From positions 51,484-115,483 of the forward strand of contig CAUUFZ010000004.1 in assembly GCA_963544575.1 (NCBI GenBank): a stretch of 64,000 nt of DNA. The letters are read 5' to 3'. Positions 7,944 to 17,807 of this stretch are shown one piece after another. Both the position numbers and the translations under genes were made by a program. The DNA is from Nanosyncoccus sp963544575 (GTDB lineage: Bacteria > Patescibacteriota > Saccharimonadia > Saccharimonadales > Saccharimonadaceae). Numbering within the stretch: position 1 is the first letter of the stretch; every line of letters begins with the position of its first letter. Under the pieces are notes generated by a model. That model made no database searches, was not told the DNA's origin, and saw only the letters and a list, made by a program, of their open reading frames with translations.

Positions 7944-9724
7944 ATGCAAGGCCAAAAATCACGAAAGCCAAACTTCACGGGGGGGGGTGGTTTAAATGGA
8001 AATTAAAGATTCTCGGATTATTTTTGGTTTTAATTTCTTTTTCTAATTTAATTTTTAGTAATAACACTTTCGCTTTATACACTCCGACCCTTTCGGCTTC
8101 CGTGAATCAAGCTAACCTACAAATAAATGGCAACCAAGTTATAAATTCAGTCTCTCAAACTTCCGAATTGCCAATTCAGGTCACAGTAAATACGAATAAT
8201 AGAACTGGTTACACCGCAACCTTAAATACCGAAACGGATGAAACGGCCTTGGTAAATACTACATCGACGAGCGGAGCAAAAATCAATTCTATCGACACAA
8301 ATAAAACACTTACAAATTTCTCGGAAAATACTTGGGGATTTTTGAGCTCTACGAGTGGAAACTATCAGCCGATCCCGAGTCTTTCGAATTCGATTAATCT
8401 TTATAGTACTGCTGCGAAAACTTCTGGTAATGAAAATTTTGATTTTAAGATTGGTATGAAGTTATCTAGCAATCTAGAGAGTGGAAGTTATACTAATAAA
8501 TTGGTGGTTTCAATAATTTCTAATCAGTATGAAAAAAGAGCTTTAATGACCACTGGTATTAATTTTAATACCAAGTTAAAAACTTTTGAGACGGGTGGTA
8601 ATAAAATTGAACATATCATGCGAAGCGCTACGGCGTCTAGCTTTGGGGTAAACACTGTAAGTCTTGAAGATGAAGCTAATTCGGATTACGAAATTAAAGC
8701 TTGGTATGATTCTGTCACGAAGACAGCATATTACTATACGGAAGCCGAGAAGATTTTTTTGAATGATGATAGTAACGCGATGTTTTATAATCTGGTGAAT
8801 TTAACTTCGCTTGATGTATCGAGCTTTGATACATCTAAAGTGAGGGGTATGGGGAATATGTTTTTTGGTGATGAAAAATTGGTTTCGCTGGATTTATCGA
8901 ATTTTAATACGCAGAGTTTAACAAATATGGATAAAATGTTCTATGGAATGTCGAATTTAACGAATTTGAATATTAGTTCTTTTGATACTTCGAATGTGAC
9001 AAATATGAATGCATTATTTTACGGTATGGCTAATATTGAAAATATTGATATCTCGAATTTTAATACACGTTATATCACGAATATGAGCTACATGTTTTCT
9101 GGTATGCATAAATTGAAACAACTGCAGTTGCCTGCTACTTTTGATACCTCGAACGTGACCGATATGAGCTTTATGTTTGCGAATGATCATAGCCTTCATG
9201 CTTTGAATCTTTCACATTTTAATACGCAAAATGTTACCAATATGCAACAAATGTTCTTTTGTATGTATGCCTTATCGTCTATCGACCTCTCTAATTTTGA
9301 TACGAAAAAAGTCACTTTAATGGACGGTATGTTTAATGGTTGCGTCGGTCTTACTAGTATTAATGTCTCAAATTTTAATACGGAAAATGTTGAAAATATG
9401 AACGGCATGTTTGCCTTTACAGACAGTGTGGAGGAATTGGATTTGAGTAGTTTTCGCACTCCTAAGGTAAAAACTTTTAGAGCTATGTTTTTCACCTTGA
9501 ATCCAAACAGATTGAAAAAGATTTATGTAAGCTCAGATTTTGATACGAGCGCCGCATTCGCTTATCAAAATACTGACACCCTTGCCAATATTGATATTTT
9601 TCATATGCGGAATCAACTAGTTGGCGGTAATGGCACGACCATTGCAAACACGGCAGTTGAGTTTCGTAATCTTTTGAAGATTGATCGCCCAGGTGTCCCA
9701 GGTCTTTTCACTAGAAAACCGTAA
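7944..9724 (+). CDS. BspA-like (DUF285) secreted surface protein 1, currently out of frame at a G9 tract
   Basis: From the ATG at 7944 the frame reads MQGQKSRKPNFTGGGG and stops after 20 residues. A second frame (open from upstream of 8024 to 9724) holds the rest of the protein. The paralogue at 9757 shares the start region and also has G9, but reads through. One extra G here (G10) would join the frames and restore the same Gly-Trp-Phe and signal peptide. The main part has a signal peptide ending NTFA-LY, a conserved N-terminal domain of about 170 residues (NTNNRTGYTATL, LESGSYTNKL), and about nine 24-residue repeats of the type SSFDTSNVTNM-MF. It ends DRPGVPGLFTRKP. A TAAAAT box lies 8 bases before the ATG. 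It may be a phase-variable gene in the off state, a decayed gene or a sequencing error. Confidence 0.75.
7979..7987 (+). repeat. G9 homopolymer tract (gene 1)
   Basis: Nine G between CAC and TGG within the first 15 codons of the surface gene. This is the point where the start frame and the body frame part. Confidence 0.85.
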
Positions 9725-9756
9725 ATATTTATTACGTTTATGATAAAATAAATTAT

Positions 9757-11706
9757 ATGCAAGGCCAAAAATCGCATACGCAAAAACCCCACGGGGGGGG
9801 GTGGTTTAATAAGGTATTAAAGCCACTTTTTGTATTTTTTGGTTTAATTTTTTCTTTTAATTTCATCTTCATTAATGACACTTCAGCTCTCTTCGTTCCA
9901 ACCTTATCGGCTTCGGTGGATCAGGCCAATCTGCAGGTGAATGGGAATCAAGTGATTAATTCTACAGATAAAACCATAGAGATTCCGTTTAATTTCACCG
10001 TGAATACCAATAACCGCACCGGCTACACTGCTACATTGAGTGCTGAAACGGATAACACTGCACTGACTAATACAACTTCTACTGTTGGTGCGAAAATTAA
10101 TTCGGTTAACACGAACTTATCCTTAAATAATTTGCCAAATAATACTTGGGGTTATAAGTTCGGGGTATCCACGAATTACGCGCCGATTCCCGCACTTTCT
10201 ACGCCAGCGCAAATTCTCCAAACGGCAGGGAAGACTAACGGCAATGAATCGAATCAGCTGAGTATCGGCATGAAGCTAGCGGATAATCTAGAATCAGGGA
10301 ATTATACGAACAAGCTGATTTTATCTTTTGTTTCGAATCCATATACTATGCGTGCCGTGATGACGAATGGCCCGGATTTTAATGCTAGGGTGGGGAAGTT
10401 GGATGTAAACACAGGTTTTGCTTCGTGGGATAGTAGTGTGGCGATGATGACTAATATCCGGTATGTGAAAAAGTCAGTGACGAGACCAAGCGTGTCGCAG
10501 GCAACCATAAATATTGAAGACCCAGACTCAGATTATGAAATCCTGGCTTGGTTCGATGCGGCTTCTGGAACTGTGTATTATTATTCTGATGCGGAGAAAA
10601 TTGAATTAAATAAAGACAGTAGTTTTATGTTGCATAACTTTAGCGCCTTACGAGAAATAGATATGCAAAATTTTGATGGTAAAAATATAGAAAATATGCG
10701 TGATTTTTTCTCAAATTGTTCGAATTTAGCATCGGTGAATTTTGCTGGTTTTAATACGGCAAAAGTGACAGATATGACGGGGATGTTTTATGCAAATTTT
10801 GTGTTAAAAAATTTAGATTTGTCGAGCTTTGATACTTCGGATGTAGTCTATATGAATGATATGTTTTCTGGGACGCGAGAACTTGTGAATTTAAACTTGT
10901 CGAGTTTCAATACTAGTAAAGTCGAGATTATGGTTAATATGTTTTATGACGTACGAAAAATTAAAAATCTTAATGTGTCGAATTTTGATACGCGAAATGT
11001 AAAGAAGACGCGAAATATGTTTGCAAATATGCTTGAACTTGAGTCGTTAGACATATCAAATTTTGATACTTCAAAAGTGGAGGATATGGCGATGATGTTT
11101 GCTGAGACACATAAGCTAAAAACATTAAACCTCGGGTATCTAAATACTAGTCGAGTGACGACGATGGAAAAAATGTTTAATAATATGTGGGCGCTGGAGA
11201 ATTTGGATGTTTCGAGTTTTGATACGAGTAATGTGATGAATATGAAGGATATGTTTAATGGGGTGACGAAGATAACGACTCTGAATTTGAATAACTTTAA
11301 TACTTCGAATGTGACAGATATGTCTAATATGTTTAACTCGATGCTTGCGATAGAAAATTTGAGTTTGCCAAGTTTTGATACGCGCAGGGTAACAACTATG
11401 AGAAGCATGTTTGCAACGATGGAAGGTCTGAAAAATCTGAATATTTCGAGTTTTGATACGAGTAACGTACGGGATTTTCGATATATGTTCGGGTTAGGAG
11501 ATGTGCAGAATTATGGCTATGATCAGGTGGACCATTTGGAACATATTTATGCCTCGAAAAAGTTTGTGATTTCGGCAATGGAAACGGGTGGCAGTGGAGG
11601 GATTTTTCACCGCAGGCCGAGTTTGACGGTGGGTGCGGGTTGTACTTATGTTTCGGGGACAGGAAATCCGTTTTGTATTGGTTCGACCTGGGTGGTGGTT
11701 CCATAG
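9757..11706 (+). CDS. BspA-like (DUF285) secreted surface protein 2
   Basis: 649 residues. The N-terminus MQGQKSHTQKPHGGGW includes a G9 tract (9793-9801) that is in frame. A signal peptide ends NDTSA-LF, followed by the shared N-terminal domain (TVNTNNRTGYTATLS, LESGNYTNKL) to about residue 200. About eleven DUF285 repeats follow (about 290-600), with phrases such as SSFDTSNVMNMKDMF. Such repeats form solenoids used in adhesion in other bacteria. The C-terminus differs from its paralogues: the usual DRPGVPG-FT ending is missing and it ends GSTWVVVP. There is no LPXTG motif or C-terminal membrane anchor. The start has a TAAAAT box 7 bases upstream. Confidence 0.85.
   Translation: MQGQKSHTQKPHGGGWFNKVLKPLFVFFGLIFSFNFIFINDTSALFVPTLSASVDQANLQVNGNQVINSTDKTIEIPFNFTVNTNNRTGYTATLSAETDNTALTNTTSTVGAKINSVNTNLSLNNLPNNTWGYKFGVSTNYAPIPALSTPAQILQTAGKTNGNESNQLSIGMKLADNLESGNYTNKLILSFVSNPYTMRAVMTNGPDFNARVGKLDVNTGFASWDSSVAMMTNIRYVKKSVTRPSVSQATINIEDPDSDYEILAWFDAASGTVYYYSDAEKIELNKDSSFMLHNFSALREIDMQNFDGKNIENMRDFFSNCSNLASVNFAGFNTAKVTDMTGMFYANFVLKNLDLSSFDTSDVVYMNDMFSGTRELVNLNLSSFNTSKVEIMVNMFYDVRKIKNLNVSNFDTRNVKKTRNMFANMLELESLDISNFDTSKVEDMAMMFAETHKLKTLNLGYLNTSRVTTMEKMFNNMWALENLDVSSFDTSNVMNMKDMFNGVTKITTLNLNNFNTSNVTDMSNMFNSMLAIENLSLPSFDTRRVTTMRSMFATMEGLKNLNISSFDTSNVRDFRYMFGLGDVQNYGYDQVDHLEHIYASKKFVISAMETGGSGGIFHRRPSLTVGAGCTYVSGTGNPFCIGSTWVVVP
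9793..9801 (+). repeat. G9 homopolymer tract (gene 2)
   Basis: Nine G encode Gly-Gly-Gly after the 12th codon. Gain or loss of one base would shift the frame and silence the gene. Confidence 0.85.
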
Positions 11707-11829
11707 CTTTGTATTCTGTGTGAGGGTTGATTTGGGTGGTATTGCCATAGCAAAGGAGTCATGGGGAATTTTGGCAAACTAAGGATTCAGGCTTATCTTT
11801 TTATTCCGGATATGCTAAGATAAATTCAT

Positions 11830-13923
11830 ATGGGAATGGGAAAAAGTGCGATTTTTGACATTTATAAAAAGAATATGAGAAATTTTGCTGGTTTTCTCGC
11901 ATTTCTTTTCTTGGCGAATTTGGGATTTATGGTTTTGGGTGGGGAAAGAGTGTCGGCATTATATGTGCCGACGCTTTCGGTTTCGGCATGGAGACCAGAA
12001 GAGAAAGTGAAAGGATCCGATGTTTTAAAAACAGAAAATAAAACAACGGAGACTAGTGTATGGTTTCAAATTCAAACAAGTAACCGTACCGGTTATACAG
12101 CGAGTTTCAGTACTGAAACAGATAACACAGCTTTAGTAAATTCTAGTTCTTCGACTAATGCGAAGATTTCTTCGATCAATGCTGATACTACATTAGCTAA
12201 TTTGCCAGTAAATACATGGGGTTATAAATTAGCTACGAGCACGAATTATTCTTCGCTACCTGGCGTATCTTCTCCGGTAACTATTTTTCAGTCTACTGAT
12301 TCAAGCTATAGTGGATATAAAGGTATATATATTGGAATGAAGCTTGGTGATGACCTTGAGGGTGGGAGTTATGAGAATAAGCTAGTTTTTTCAGTGGTAA
12401 CAAATTCATATGAGAAAAAAGCCTTAATGGCAAAAGGTGAAATTATTCAATCGCATCTAGGAAGATTTGAAAAAGATAGATTTAGAGTTAAAGCTAAACG
12501 TTTTAAAAGGAGTGCTATTTTTCCCGAAAATCTAGAAAACGTTAAGAATATAGAAGATGATGATTCTGATTATGAGATTAAGCTGTGGTATGATGCAGCG
12601 ACAGAAACCGCCTATTACTACTCTGAGTCGGAAAAGATATTCTTAAATGAAAACTGTAATTCGATGTTCTCAGACGATATGTTTGGTAATTATGGATCAA
12701 ATAATCTTGAAGAAATCGAACTTACCGGGTTTGATACAAGTAAAGTAAAAAATATGGGTCTAATGTTTTCGTATTTGAAAAATCTAACACAATTGGATCT
12801 TTCAAATTTTAATACGAGTAATGTTACTAATATGTGGGCCATGTTTTGGGGGTCTGAAAAGATTGAAAATTTAGATTTGTCTAATTTCGATACGTCCAAA
12901 GTGACAACAATGAATAGAATGTTTAGTAATATGAAAAATTTAACGAGTCTAAATATTTCGGGTTTTAATACACGCAATGTAATTAATATGAGTGAGATGT
13001 TTATGGGGGCTAGTGGAATGACTTCATTAAATATCTCAACATTTAATACTGAAAATACAACTGACATGTCGAGTATGTTTAGTGGGATGTCGTCATTATC
13101 GAACTTGAATATTTCATCATTTGATACCAGAAATGTAGAGAATATGAGCGGTATGTTTGAACATGTAAAAATGTTAACACATTTAGATTTATCAAGTTTC
13201 AATACATCTAAAGTGAAGACCATGGAAAGAATGTTTTATGATATGAGGGGGCTTATCAGTTTGAATCTCTCTTCGTTTAATACAAAAAACGTAGAGAATA
13301 TGAGACTTATGTTCAGAGAGGCAATAATGCTAAGTGATTTAGATTTATCGAGTTTTGATACATCCAATGTAAAAGATATGGATAGTATGTTTTATCTGAT
13401 GGAATCATTGACGAATTTAAATATTTCTAATTTTAGAACGCCAAAAGTTGTAAGTATGAATAAGATGTTTTGCTATACCGCTCTTTCTAATATAAACCTT
13501 ACTAAATTTGATACTAGTAAAGTACTGGATATGAGTTTTATGTTTAATAATATGAAAAAATTAGAAACACTAGACCTTTCAAATTTTGATACTAGAGAAG
13601 TTACTGCTATGTATGCGATGTTTTATAATACGCCAAACTTGACTTCGCTAGATATTTCTAATTTTAATACTGAAAAAGTTACTACTATGGGTTATATATT
13701 TGGAATAGCTCAAACTCTTGAAAATGTGGATAAATTGGAAAAAATTTATGTAAATAATGATTTTAATACTTCTAATATTACTGGTTCAGATAGAATGTTT
13801 GATTTTCGCAAGAAGCTCCGTGGTGGTAATGGCTCATTCTTGGCGAATCCGAGTACGGCAGATCTTTCTTGGCTCCGCGTGGATCGCCCGGGGGTGCAAG
13901 GATACTTTACACGTAAGCCGTAG
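11830..13923 (+). CDS. BspA-like (DUF285) secreted surface protein 3
   Basis: 697 residues, the largest of the family here. A signal peptide (about 1-42) ends ERVSA-LY. The shared N-terminal domain (about 43-200, QTSNRTGYTASFSTETD) is followed by about thirteen DUF285 repeats of 24 residues with N-x-SxFxTxxVxxM-MF spacing. It ends VDRPGVQGYFTRKP. It lacks the poly-G start region of its two neighbours: its N-terminus is MGMGKSAIFDIYKK, so it should be expressed constitutively. A TAAGAT box ends 8 bases before the ATG. Copy 2 of the bounding repeat begins 2 bases after the stop. No cell-wall anchor is seen. Confidence 0.88.
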   Translation: MGMGKSAIFDIYKKNMRNFAGFLAFLFLANLGFMVLGGERVSALYVPTLSVSAWRPEEKVKGSDVLKTENKTTETSVWFQIQTSNRTGYTASFSTETDNTALVNSSSSTNAKISSINADTTLANLPVNTWGYKLATSTNYSSLPGVSSPVTIFQSTDSSYSGYKGIYIGMKLGDDLEGGSYENKLVFSVVTNSYEKKALMAKGEIIQSHLGRFEKDRFRVKAKRFKRSAIFPENLENVKNIEDDDSDYEIKLWYDAATETAYYYSESEKIFLNENCNSMFSDDMFGNYGSNNLEEIELTGFDTSKVKNMGLMFSYLKNLTQLDLSNFNTSNVTNMWAMFWGSEKIENLDLSNFDTSKVTTMNRMFSNMKNLTSLNISGFNTRNVINMSEMFMGASGMTSLNISTFNTENTTDMSSMFSGMSSLSNLNISSFDTRNVENMSGMFEHVKMLTHLDLSSFNTSKVKTMERMFYDMRGLISLNLSSFNTKNVENMRLMFREAIMLSDLDLSSFDTSNVKDMDSMFYLMESLTNLNISNFRTPKVVSMNKMFCYTALSNINLTKFDTSKVLDMSFMFNNMKKLETLDLSNFDTREVTAMYAMFYNTPNLTSLDISNFNTEKVTTMGYIFGIAQTLENVDKLEKIYVNNDFNTSNITGSDRMFDFRKKLRGGNGSFLANPSTADLSWLRVDRPGVQGYFTRKP

Positions 13924-13925
13924 GG

Positions 13926-14006
13926 AAGAATGTCGCATGCCTTTTGTCGGACCGCTCAAGGGCGCTTGCCCAGGCTTATGTCCTCAAAAGGCAAGACGAC
14001 ATTCTT
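13926..14006 (+). repeat. inverted-repeat element, copy 2 (right of the surface-gene cluster)
   Basis: 81 bp, same orientation as copy 1 and nearly identical, starting 2 bases past the stop of surface gene 3. The 20-bp terminal inverted repeats followed by a T run could also end transcription of that gene. A degraded extra right end lies at 14021-14040. Confidence 0.75.
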
Positions 14007-14110
14007 TTTGGAAGATTAGGAAAAGTAAGGCGATATTCTTTTTTATGCTTCATATATAAAACGAGTAGTGTGAGTTTTATTCCGTCTTAACCTGTGATAA
14101 GATAAAAGTA

Positions 14111-14848
14111 ATGGTGCAATTAGGTGTAAAAACAAACAAAGGTCGGGGGATTTTTGAATTTTTCTTTGCCAAAAGTCAGCCGGAAGTGGATAGGGAATGG
14201 GTGGCGGAAAATCAGTTGAAAATGGCACGACTTTTTATGGCGGGGCTGGAAAAATATAACCTGGAAAGCGGTGCTGGGACTAGGGGTGAGTTCGATGAGA
14301 TGGGGGGCGGGGCGCCTTATGACGGGATAGCGCATCCGGTGCGTGATGAGGCTTGCCGTCCAGTGAGCGAGGAGGCGGAGCGGGTGCTTTTGCCGGAACA
14401 ATTTTTATTGGTGGCGGGTTATCATATCGATGAGGATACTAAGACGCGGGAATTTTACGATGCGAATGAGGAGCTCGCGACTCGTACGGTGACGGAAGCG
14501 ATCTATACGAATCTTTTGATCGGCTTTAGTTCGGAAATTCAGTGTTTGGTGCTGATGAAAGTGGATGCAGATTTGACACGATTTGGTGAAGTGTTCGTAT
14601 TTTATCCAAAGGATTTTGCGAAGAAAAAATATCGCAGATTTATCGAGCGTTTCGAGATTTATGACCAGACAGAGAAATGGTATGAGCGGATTTTGATGCG
14701 ACTTTCGGCGAAGCATCGCACGACTTTTTATGTGCCGAGTGAAAGTTTGGGGACTTTGACGGATGTGGAGGGAAATTCGGTGCTGATTTATATGAGTCAG
14801 GTGAAAATGCGAGAGCGATTTGTAGAATTTTTTAATAACTGGGAGTAA
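14111..14848 (+). CDS. protein of unknown function
   Basis: 245 residues, not recognised. It is soluble, with no signal peptide or membrane segment, and mixed charge. A Gly-rich acidic patch near residue 60 (DEMGGGAPYDG) may be a disordered loop. The C-terminal half (about 115-245) looks like a folded alpha/beta domain containing MRLSAKHRTTFYVPSESLG. A TAAGAT box ends 7 bases before the ATG, so a leaderless transcript is likely. The kinase gene follows after 2 bases and then polA, so these three appear to be one operon. Any link to DNA or nucleotide metabolism rests only on that context. Confidence 0.7.
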   Translation: MVQLGVKTNKGRGIFEFFFAKSQPEVDREWVAENQLKMARLFMAGLEKYNLESGAGTRGEFDEMGGGAPYDGIAHPVRDEACRPVSEEAERVLLPEQFLLVAGYHIDEDTKTREFYDANEELATRTVTEAIYTNLLIGFSSEIQCLVLMKVDADLTRFGEVFVFYPKDFAKKKYRRFIERFEIYDQTEKWYERILMRLSAKHRTTFYVPSESLGTLTDVEGNSVLIYMSQVKMRERFVEFFNNWE

Positions 14849-14850
14849 AA

Positions 14851-15426
14851 ATGAGCGAAAAAAATGATGTAAAAATCTTAGCGGTAGTGGGGATGAGCGG
14901 ATCGGGCAAATCGGTGGTGGTGGATTTTTTGACCAAAAAAGGCGTGCCAAAAGTTTACTTCGGGGGAATGATTTACAAGGAAATGGAACGCCGAGGAATT
15001 CAACGTACGGCGGACGGATCGAGTGAACGACAATTCCGAGAAATGATTCGTGAAACTGAGGGGAAAGATTGGGTGGTGCGTCAGGTGATGGGGGAGATTG
15101 ATAATTTGATTGCTTCGGGACAGAAGCGAATTGTGCTGGATGGGCTATATTCCTGGACGGAATATAAGGAACTTAAGAGTAAATATCCGGGACTTTTGAC
15201 CGTGGTGGCGATTGTAGTGCCGAAAGCGCTGAGGCATTTTCGAGTGGGGAAGCGCGAGGAGCGACCGTTTACTTTGAAGGAAATTCAGGAACGAGATTAT
15301 ACAGAGGTGGAAAATATTGAAAAAGGTGGGCCGATCGCGATGGCGGATTATTATATTTTGAATGATGGCAGCGTGGCGGAAATGAATGAAAAAATGGCAG
15401 AAATTTTAACGAGGATGGAATTTTAA
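14851..15426 (+). CDS. P-loop NMP/dephospho-CoA-kinase-like protein
   Basis: 191 residues. The Walker A motif is VVGMSGSGKSVVVDFL near the N-terminus. It continues with FGGMIYKEMERRG, IVLDGLYSWTEYKEL (Walker B-like) and a lid-like segment RVGKREERPFT. This layout matches nucleoside monophosphate kinase-like and CoaE-like phosphotransferases, with the closest flavour being archaeal-type dephospho-CoA kinase-like ATPases. The substrate is not assigned. Its stop overlaps the start of polA, so it is co-translated with DNA polymerase I. Confidence 0.7.
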   Translation: MSEKNDVKILAVVGMSGSGKSVVVDFLTKKGVPKVYFGGMIYKEMERRGIQRTADGSSERQFREMIRETEGKDWVVRQVMGEIDNLIASGQKRIVLDGLYSWTEYKELKSKYPGLLTVVAIVVPKALRHFRVGKREERPFTLKEIQERDYTEVENIEKGGPIAMADYYILNDGSVAEMNEKMAEILTRMEF

Positions 15427-17807
15427 TGAAAAAATTGGTAATCATTGATGGAAAAAGTGTTTTTTATCGTGGTTACTACGCGATGGGGAATTTGGCGACC
15501 TCGAAGGGGGAACCGACTTCGGGAGTGTATGGTTTTGCGGTGATTGCGATGGAAATCGTGCGCAATATTCAGCCGGACCAGGTGGTGGTGGCGTGGGATA
15601 AGGCGCGGACTTCGACGGCGAAAAGACTCGCGATTTTTAAGGATTACAAGGCGGGGCGAGTAAGGCCGCCAGAGGATTTTTATGCACAGATTCCTTTGCT
15701 TCGGGAACTGATTTCGGCACTTTCGTGGGGCTTTATGGAGGCGGATGAATATGAGGCGGATGATATTATTGGTACCTTGGCGCGTCAAGCGGATGAGGCG
15801 GGGGATTATATGACTTATATTGTGTCTTCGGACCTTGATATGCTGCAAATCGTGGATGAAAATACTAAGATGTATCGAATTTTACGAGGATTTTCGGATC
15901 TCGAGGAAATGGATATTCCAGCGATTGAAGAAAAATATGGGATTTTGAAATCACAATTTTTGGATCTTAAGGCACTGAAGGGGGATAATTCGGATAATAT
16001 TCCGGGAGTGCCGGGGATTGGCGAAAAAACTGCAGTGAAACTCTTGAATGAATACGGCAGCTTGGAAGGGATTTATGCCCATATTGAGGAAATTTCGGGG
16101 ACGATACAGAAAAAATTGATGGCAGGACGAGAATCGGCTGAGATGTCTCTTAAGCTCGCGAAAATTATGACAGATGCGCCGGTGAAGCTTTCGGATGTTC
16201 CGGCTTTGAAGCTAGATTTTTCGCGAATATCGGAGGTATTTAAGCGTTTAGAGTTCAATAATTTGCTGAAAAAACTGAAAATTGAAAATGGGCTTTCGGA
16301 GATAGAGACTGAGCCCGCAGAAGAAGTGGTGTCGCGAGTAGAAATTCCGGAAGGGATGCTGGTCGCGAGCAATATTAAGGATTTGATGCATGAGAATGCA
16401 GAATTCCGTGAGCGAGTTTTTCAGGCGGAGCAGCTATGGGATTTGGATCAGGCGGATTTTCTACTAAATCCATTAAGACGTACAGGGGTAGAGGGGGTTG
16501 GCACGATGGAAGAGGTGCTGACTGGCGTGTATTCGGAAGCGACATTGAATAAATTTAGTGAACAATATTTGGCTTTTTCGAAGGATGAAAAATTGAACAC
16601 AATTTTTATGGATTTTGATATGCCGGTGGTGCCGATTTTGTATAAGATGGAAGCGGCGGGAATTTTGTTGGACCGAGAATATTTCGAGGGATTGAAGACG
16701 GAATTTGAGGGGAAAGTATGTGAAATTGAACAAAAAATTTATGAGCTTTCGGGTGAACAATTTAATGTAAATTCGCCACTTCAAATGTCACAAATTTTGT
16801 TCGAAAAACTGAATCTGCCGGTGAAAGGTATTAAGAAAACTTCGCGAGGTTATTCGACAGGGGCGAAAGAGCTAGAGAAGTTAAAAGATGAACATCCGGT
16901 AATTAAGGAAATTATTCATTATCGAGAAACGATGAAGCTATTATCGACCTATATTACACCGCTGATTGAACAGGTGGCGGCAGATGGACGCATTCATTCA
17001 ACGTTTACGCAGAATGTGACGGCGACGGGGCGACTTTCGAGTTTGAATCCGAATTTGCAGAATATTCCGGTGCGTAGTGAAGAGGGGAAGCGTATTCGCC
17101 GGGGATTTGTGGCACCAGAGGGGAAAGTGCTAGTTTCGGCAGATTACTCACAGTTTGAATTGAGGCTCGCGGCGGTGCTGGCGGGAGACGAAGCTTTGGT
17201 CTCAGATTTTAACCACGATGTCGATATTCACACGAAGACGGCGGCGGAAGTTTATCAGATTCCGATGGAAGAGGTGACGAAGCTGCAACGTCGCGTGGCC
17301 AAGGTGATTAATTTTGGTATTATGTACGGGATGAGCCCGAAGGGACTGAGCGATGCGACGGAGATGAATTTTTTCGAGGCGAAGCGATTTATTGATGAAT
17401 ACTTCAAGGTGCGCCAGAAGATTTACGCGTATTTGAACCACACACTGGAAGAGGCGCGAGAAACGGGTGAAGTGAGGACTTTTTATGGCCGCAAACGCCC
17501 GACACCAGATGTGAAATCCTCAAATTTTATTATTCGCAATGCGGCAGAACGGGCGGCACAGAATATGCCGATTCAGGGAACCGAGGCGGATTTGATGAAG
17601 CGAGCGATGATTGCGGTGGATAGGAAGTTGCCGGAGGGGGCGAAATTGGTGTTACAAATTCACGATTCTTTGGTGGTGGAATGCGATCAGGCTGATGAAG
17701 AAATGATAAAGACGATTTTGCAAAAGGAAATGGAAGGGGTGGCGCCAGAATTAAAGATTAAGCTCAAGGTAGAAGTGACGGCGGGGCAGAATCTCGGAGA
17801 ATTATGA
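15426..17807 (+). CDS. polA: DNA polymerase I
   Basis: 793 residues. The 5'-3' exonuclease domain (about 1-285) retains its acidic motifs: VIIDGKSVFYRGY, DEYEADDIIGTLA, SSDLDMLQIV and LKGDNSDNIPGVPGIGEKTA. The polymerase domain (about 400-793) has motif A VSADYSQFELRLA, the O-helix RRVAKVINFGIMYGMS and motif C QIHDSLVVEC. The stretch between them (about 290-390) is far shorter than the 3'-5' exonuclease domain of E. coli Pol I and shows no DxE proofreading motif, so the enzyme is probably not proofreading. The role is gap filling and Okazaki primer removal. It overlaps the genes on both sides by 1-4 bases. Confidence 0.96.
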   Translation: MKKLVIIDGKSVFYRGYYAMGNLATSKGEPTSGVYGFAVIAMEIVRNIQPDQVVVAWDKARTSTAKRLAIFKDYKAGRVRPPEDFYAQIPLLRELISALSWGFMEADEYEADDIIGTLARQADEAGDYMTYIVSSDLDMLQIVDENTKMYRILRGFSDLEEMDIPAIEEKYGILKSQFLDLKALKGDNSDNIPGVPGIGEKTAVKLLNEYGSLEGIYAHIEEISGTIQKKLMAGRESAEMSLKLAKIMTDAPVKLSDVPALKLDFSRISEVFKRLEFNNLLKKLKIENGLSEIETEPAEEVVSRVEIPEGMLVASNIKDLMHENAEFRERVFQAEQLWDLDQADFLLNPLRRTGVEGVGTMEEVLTGVYSEATLNKFSEQYLAFSKDEKLNTIFMDFDMPVVPILYKMEAAGILLDREYFEGLKTEFEGKVCEIEQKIYELSGEQFNVNSPLQMSQILFEKLNLPVKGIKKTSRGYSTGAKELEKLKDEHPVIKEIIHYRETMKLLSTYITPLIEQVAADGRIHSTFTQNVTATGRLSSLNPNLQNIPVRSEEGKRIRRGFVAPEGKVLVSADYSQFELRLAAVLAGDEALVSDFNHDVDIHTKTAAEVYQIPMEEVTKLQRRVAKVINFGIMYGMSPKGLSDATEMNFFEAKRFIDEYFKVRQKIYAYLNHTLEEARETGEVRTFYGRKRPTPDVKSSNFIIRNAAERAAQNMPIQGTEADLMKRAMIAVDRKLPEGAKLVLQIHDSLVVECDQADEEMIKTILQKEMEGVAPELKIKLKVEVTAGQNLGEL

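Noticed and set aside
10944..11408. Long minus-strand ORFs inside the DUF285 genes
   Set aside because: They mirror the regular 24-residue repeat on the opposite strand and have no start signals.
13757..14059. A 100-codon ORF across the right-hand repeat element
   Set aside because: It lies mostly inside surface gene 3 in another frame and then in the inverted-repeat element; no ribosome site.
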